Positions 59,606 through 64,000 of a stretch of 64,000 bases of DNA are shown one piece after another. Source of the stretch: Pseudoscleropodium purum (Eukaryota > Streptophyta > Bryopsida > Hypnales > Brachytheciaceae). Positions within the stretch are counted from its first letter, which is position 1; each line of letters starts with the position of its first letter. A model generated the notes under the pieces. The model saw only the letters and a program-made list of their open reading frames with translations, ran no database searches and had not been told where the DNA came from. The stretch is from contig OZ017798.1 of NCBI GenBank assembly GCA_963969395.1, forward strand, positions 11,214,173 through 11,278,172, in the 5' to 3' direction. The translations under genes and the position numbers were made by a program.

Positions 59606-60525
59606 TTAACCCCTATAGTTCCATGACTTTGTATTCGTTGAAACCACTCAAAAATTGCCATTTTCAATACAAGTACCAAATTTTTGGAAAAAAACTTTTT
59701 TTGACACATATAACCGTAGGATTTGGTATAATACTAATTTGAAAAGATTTAGAAAAGATTTTAAAACTTTCCACTATGTGGATTGTAAGATATTAGCATT
59801 TGAAAGTGCAAAAATCCATTTTTTAACCCTGCAAAAAATTGGGCAGCTGCACTTTACAAGCTCACTTTTCTATGAAAAAATGTTCAAAATGGTGGTGCTT
59901 CTTTGGATTCCTTTTTCTAAGCAAGTCGTTTACATGCCTGAAATTTTTCAAGTCATTTGGAATTGTACAACATATAGGAAAAAAAATAGTAAGTAGAGAG
60001 AGATAGAGAATGATTCAAAATACTAAATTGTTAAGAATTTAATTATGGAATTGAAAAATGTCAATCCCAATGGTTGTAATGTTCTTATAAACAATGTACA
60101 TCCTATGATTTTATTTTTTTCAAAAAATATTGAAAATTGAATGAAATAAACAACTTCAAAGTTTATTTTAGAGTACAAAATCCATAACTGCCCACAAACT
60201 AAAATTCCTCATAGTTTTTGACTCATTGATTGAAATGGAATTATTCAAAGCTTTTCACACATATATAAATAAATAAAGAAAACCAATTTCAAATTTTTAT
60301 TTTTTTAATGTGCCCAAATTGCTCAAGTTGAGAAACAAGCACATATTGGGCCATAACTTTTGACTCCTATTTCCAAATGTCATGAAATTTTTTGCAGATG
60401 AAAGATATTCCTTGTCCACACCTTCTATTAAAATTTCAGCTTAAAATATGGAAATTTCTGGTCACTATGACCTGCCCAAAAATTCTATACAACCAAAAAA
60501 TGCAATCCGGTCCTTTAGGGGTTAA
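59606..60525 (+). mobile_element. TTAA-flanked transposon, family B, best preserved copy
   Basis: Begins TTAACCCCTATAGTTCC and ends GGTCCTTTAGGGGTTAA. It is close to 1703-2624 over its whole length, so these two are the youngest pair. No transposase frame; the open frame at 59655-59996 lacks any DDE or zinc-ribbon pattern. Confidence 0.85.
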
Positions 60526-60679
60526 TGCCCTTGCGTTTGAAATGTTTGTTGAATAGGACAATGCATTCAATTTATATTTTTTAAATACATAATGTGTTTT
60601 TTAGTTCAATTTTTTTTGTATGAAGACTACAATTCATAATGCACATATATAATTGATCCAAAAAATCCAATAAAATGAA

Positions 60680-60855
60680 ATTATCATTGGCACCAATTGA
60701 AATAAAAATTATATTCTTCTAGAGAAAGCTAACCAATTTTCCTATTTTGAAAAAAAAATTCAAAAAATCTTGCCAAAAAATTGAGATCATAGGTACTTGA
60801 CCAAAGTCCCATGAGTATCTTAAAGGGACTCTTGGGACTTTAGAAGTTGTAGGGA
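60680..60855 (-). mobile_element. Fragment of family A, inverted
   Basis: The reverse complement follows the left end of family A: AAAGTCCCAAGAG near the end, then GACC..AGTACCTATGATCTCAATTTTT and the ATATAATTTTTATTTCAATT box. The terminal TTAACCCC is degraded. Confidence 0.55.
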
Positions 60856-61689
60856 TTTTAAAATCAATTATATATCATTTTGTTCATGTAATAAACTCCT
60901 CTTGTCATTAAACCATGAGAAAATTGATATCAATTGGACAGATGATGGATGTTTTTAAGAATTTATTACATGAACTATTTTAAATACCAATAGATGAAAT
61001 ACATCCAAATATGTTGCATAAAACAATTTTTGTTTATTCTTTAGTGATGTCACAACCTTATCACATCGTACCAATTTGTTGGACAAAGATGAATGGATCC
61101 TTGAGCATATAAAATCAAAAGAATCTGTTTGTGTGACTTTGAATTTAGGATAAATTAACAAGTCTCTTGTTGTATTGTTTACTATTATTAAATGACTAGG
61201 CAAATGATTTTTTGAAAAGGATTTCTACATTGGATGTCGGGTGACAACATAGGGGGTAATGAAGTAGTGGATGTTAATGCAAGAAGTTTAAAGGAGAGCT
61301 CAAAGAAAGTTGAGCAACAATAAAAGTACAAAAGAAATGAGAGGACCTTGGTGAAAATCTTTATAGAAGAAGTTGTTGACCAAAAATCTTACAAAATAGG
61401 TGGGAACAATTATAGGATTCATTTGATTCAAAAAAATGTAAAAAACAAACTACTTATAAAACAAAATAGTTCTAAAATTGCTCTAAAAATCTCATTTAGA
61501 GAGTATTCAAAGAATGCTACTAAAAAACTCTCTAAATATATCAAATTTATGAAATATTTTTAGAATATGCATATTATTTTGTACTCCTTTATTAAACATC
61601 CTTGGCATATACAAAGTGAGTTTTTTGGTTTAGTAAACCAAATCAATAATGCTAGAGGCCAAGGTGGGCACCTACAAGGGGTAATTATA
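60856..61689. other. AT-rich intergenic DNA
   Basis: No feature recognised; the open frame at 61348-61563 is Lys- and Ile-rich with no motif. Confidence 0.35.
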
Positions 61690-62628
61690 AGAATGAGTGG
61701 TCAATTTTGTTCCTTTTTGGCAAAATTGGGATTGTCCTCCACTACAACTTTTGAAGCATGAGCCCAATGAATTTTAATTTTTTTTGGATGTCTTGATTGT
61801 AATTGTATCTTTTATTTTCCAATTAAAAAAATCATTTTATATTTAAAAGCCAATTTCTCTAATTTGTCACACTTTTGGGTTTAGAGGATTTGAATACTAT
61901 AGAGTATCCATATTAATGATCTAGAGCTAAAATCTATGTAGCCTATTTCCACAATAAGCAGGTATGTTCTATATGAGGGGCATCTAAAATTATATCATTT
62001 TATGGTTTCCACATTTGTGAAAATAGGGCTTCCTAATACACACACTTTTGAACATTAAAGATGCTCTTGATCTTATTCTTTTGGTGAAATTTGATCACCA
62101 TCAAGTCCACACAAATGACCAATTTTTTAAGGGTGGCTTCATTTGGATTGATTTATTATAAACTAAAACCTTGACATCCTCCTTTTTTGGATCATAGTCT
62201 AAGGACTTTATAATGATCAAATTTCACCAAAAAAAATGAGGTCAAAACCATATTCAATATTCAAAAGTGCACGCATTAGGGAGCCTTATTTTCATGAATG
62301 TAGAGGCTATAAAATAATCTATTTTTTGATACCCTTCATACAGAACATATTTGTCAATTGTAAAAATAGACCACAAAAAATTTATTTTTAGATCATTAAT
62401 TTTGAATTTTCCGTAGTACTCAAAATCCCTAAATCCAAAGGTGTAATAGATTAGAGAAATTGTTTTTAAATATAAAATGATCTTTTAAAATTTATAGAAA
62501 ATAATAGATATAATTGCAATTAAGATATCTAAAAAAATTCAAGTTCATAGAGTTCATGCTTCAAATGTTATAGTCAAAGATACCTCTAGTTTTGCCAAAG
62601 TGGAATAAAATCAACCACTCATTCTTGC
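61690..62628. repeat. Long diverged inverted repeat (hairpin), arms about 415 bp
   Basis: The left arm (about 61690-62108) and the reverse complement of the right arm (about 62209-62628) are collinear over their whole length. Shared boxes in order: AAGAATGAGTGG, TTTGGCAAAA, TTTGAAGCATGA, GATCATTTTATATTT or its variant, AATTTCTCTAAT, TTAATGATCTA, TATGTTCT(A/G)TATGA, and GGTGAAATTTGATCA. Small indels and substitutions are frequent. The spacer is about 100 bp. No transposase and no clear target duplication. This is an old foldback element or a long-hairpin RNA locus. Confidence 0.85.
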
Positions 62629-63294
62629 AAGCACTCAAAGGACCATGATAAATATGCAAAGCGATAAATAACTAGAAGGGTCTCTTAAGGAATATGGCCA
62701 AGATCCTATGATTGAAATAGATTTCAATAGGGGTAGGCTTTTAAAAAAAAATTTGGATTCTAATTGATGGCGTTATCTTAATGCACAAATGGCAACCAAG
62801 TGCTAGTATTCTTAGACAAGATAAGTCTATATATATTTGAATTATCTTCTTTGTTGGTCAATAATCACACAAAACATGCCAATGAACACATTGGAAAAAG
62901 AAGACTCCAACCAAATAGACATACATGTTGAACAAACAAATATGCTTGTTAGGTGACGTGACAACCTTGAACATGATTGGTATGATCATTTGGTGCTTCA
63001 TGATTCTGTACAAGGTATTGAATTAGTTTATGTAGAGATAAAAAAAAGATAAGGGAAACTTGTGAAAAGAAGATTTAATAAGAGTAGATTATTTTCAAGC
63101 TATAAGTTATTTTGCCTCAAAAACTCAAGATCTACATTTTTCCTCCTACCATAATTTCCTATCACATCATATTTTTTTATGGTGGGCAATAGTCCAGTAT
63201 AGATCTTCCAAAAGACTATAACTGCTTAATTTTCAAGCACATTGGTACTTGGTACAATATGTTATTGAACAAGTGTTTGCCTTTTTCCAATTTT

Positions 63295-63298
<4 letters not shown>
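62629..63298. other. AT-rich intergenic DNA
   Basis: No feature recognised. Confidence 0.4.

Positions 63299-63337
<39 letters not shown>
63299..63337. repeat. (AT)n microsatellite
   Basis: About 19 uninterrupted AT units. Confidence 0.95.
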
Positions 63338-63338
<1 letters not shown>

Positions 63339-63435
63339 CACTCTATGGCTTCACAAATATCATTCTTATTTTGAAATTGAATCACATTAAATTGATTGGT
63401 TGTGTCTTTTTTTTTAAACATTAGGATTGTAACTT

Positions 63436-63645
63436 GCTCTTCTAAATGCAATGAAAGGAATAAAAAGGAATAGTAGTTTTCATTATTTTGTGTTGGAAAT
63501 TGAAGGTTAGATTCAATAATATTGTAAATATGTACTTTTGTTCTTCCAAATGCAATGAAAAGAATAAAAAGAATTAGTAGTTTTCATTATTTTGAGATGG
63601 AAATTAGAGGTTAGATTCAAGAATATTGTAAGCATAAACTTTTGC
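63436..63645 (+). repeat. Tandem duplication, about 105 bp unit
   Basis: Two units each contain TTCTAAATGCAATGAAA or TTCCAAATGCAATGAAA, then a GAATAAAAAG box, TAGTAGTTTTCATTATTTTG and GGTTAGATTCAA. The copies differ at a modest number of positions. Confidence 0.85.
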
Positions 63646-64000
63646 AATTTCCACGGTGAAATTTGAATTTCTATACTAGTCATGCAATTTTAAAAGTTTA
63701 ATTCTCAATCAAAACTTAAGCAAATCTAAAAGCACTATAAATTTGATTATTTCAATGATTTTTTTTACATGAGTTGAATGCTAGGATTCTATTCCCATGC
63801 TTGTTGCCAAAACCTACAAACTTTGTAATAAATTGTATTTTATTGTAATTGTAAGTTGATTGTCTCCAAAGGAATTTGTGAAGTCTTTTGCATCCTGAAT
63901 AAGAGCCCATATCACTATGATGATGTGAAAAGGATAGTCAATTGTCTTGGCAAGAAACAATCATCATCCAAGCCAACAAAAAATTGAGCCCCAAGTCACT
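63646..64000. other. AT-rich intergenic DNA to the window edge
   Basis: No feature recognised. Confidence 0.4.

Noticed and set aside
1..64000. CRISPR arrays, tRNA and rRNA genes, bacterial operons
   Set aside because: No spaced short identical repeats, no cloverleaf with conserved tRNA boxes and no rRNA signature were seen; the tandem repeats present have no spacers.

Overview
The window looks like nuclear DNA of a land plant: a GC-richer gene island of about 13.5 kb set in very AT-rich, repeat-laden DNA. The plant assignment rests on a complete leucine-rich-repeat receptor kinase of plant type with spliceosomal introns, and on the absence of any bacterial operon structure. The repeat load and moderate introns would fit a bryophyte or other seed-free plant, but that is an impression; nothing here fixes the species.

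Layout. 1-20.2 kb: AT-rich DNA made largely of dispersed repeats, including TTAA-flanked transposons (751-1688, 1703-2624, 7914-8690, 15494-16406), a degenerate Tc1/mariner element with terminal inverted repeats and a DD34E transposase relic (6085-7237), and an 82-bp tandem repeat arranged as 165-bp dimers (12459-13120). 20.2-20.9 kb: three copies of a 245-bp tandem repeat. 20.9-34.5 kb: the gene island. It holds a three-exon LRR receptor kinase resembling Arabidopsis At1g74360 (22631-26739), a probable seven-exon gene for an unrecognised membrane protein with a disordered tail (29250-31699), and coding-like exons of an unrecognised minus-strand gene (about 33159-34460). 34.5-64 kb: repeats again, with more TTAA-flanked elements, a second 245-bp array (45700-46190), a diverged tandem array (51125-52040), several foldback elements, a long diverged hairpin (61690-62628), and a small unique patch near 58 kb with a signal-peptide-like exon.

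The most striking feature is a set of non-autonomous elements that all begin TTAA-CCC(C) and end GGG(G)-TTAA. TTAA target duplications with CCC/GGG ends are the hallmark of piggyBac-type transposition. At least four sequence families here (about 930, 900, 740 and 110-460 bp) share these ends, as if one transposase had mobilised them; no such transposase is encoded in the window. The closest pair (1703-2624 and 59606-60525) is very similar, whereas other copies are strongly diverged, so activity was probably prolonged.

The genes do not form an obvious pathway. The receptor kinase is a plausible surface receptor. The two other gene models are splice-phase reconstructions made by eye and need transcript evidence. 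No tRNA, rRNA, CRISPR array, LTR retrotransposon with coding domains, or viral gene was recognised.
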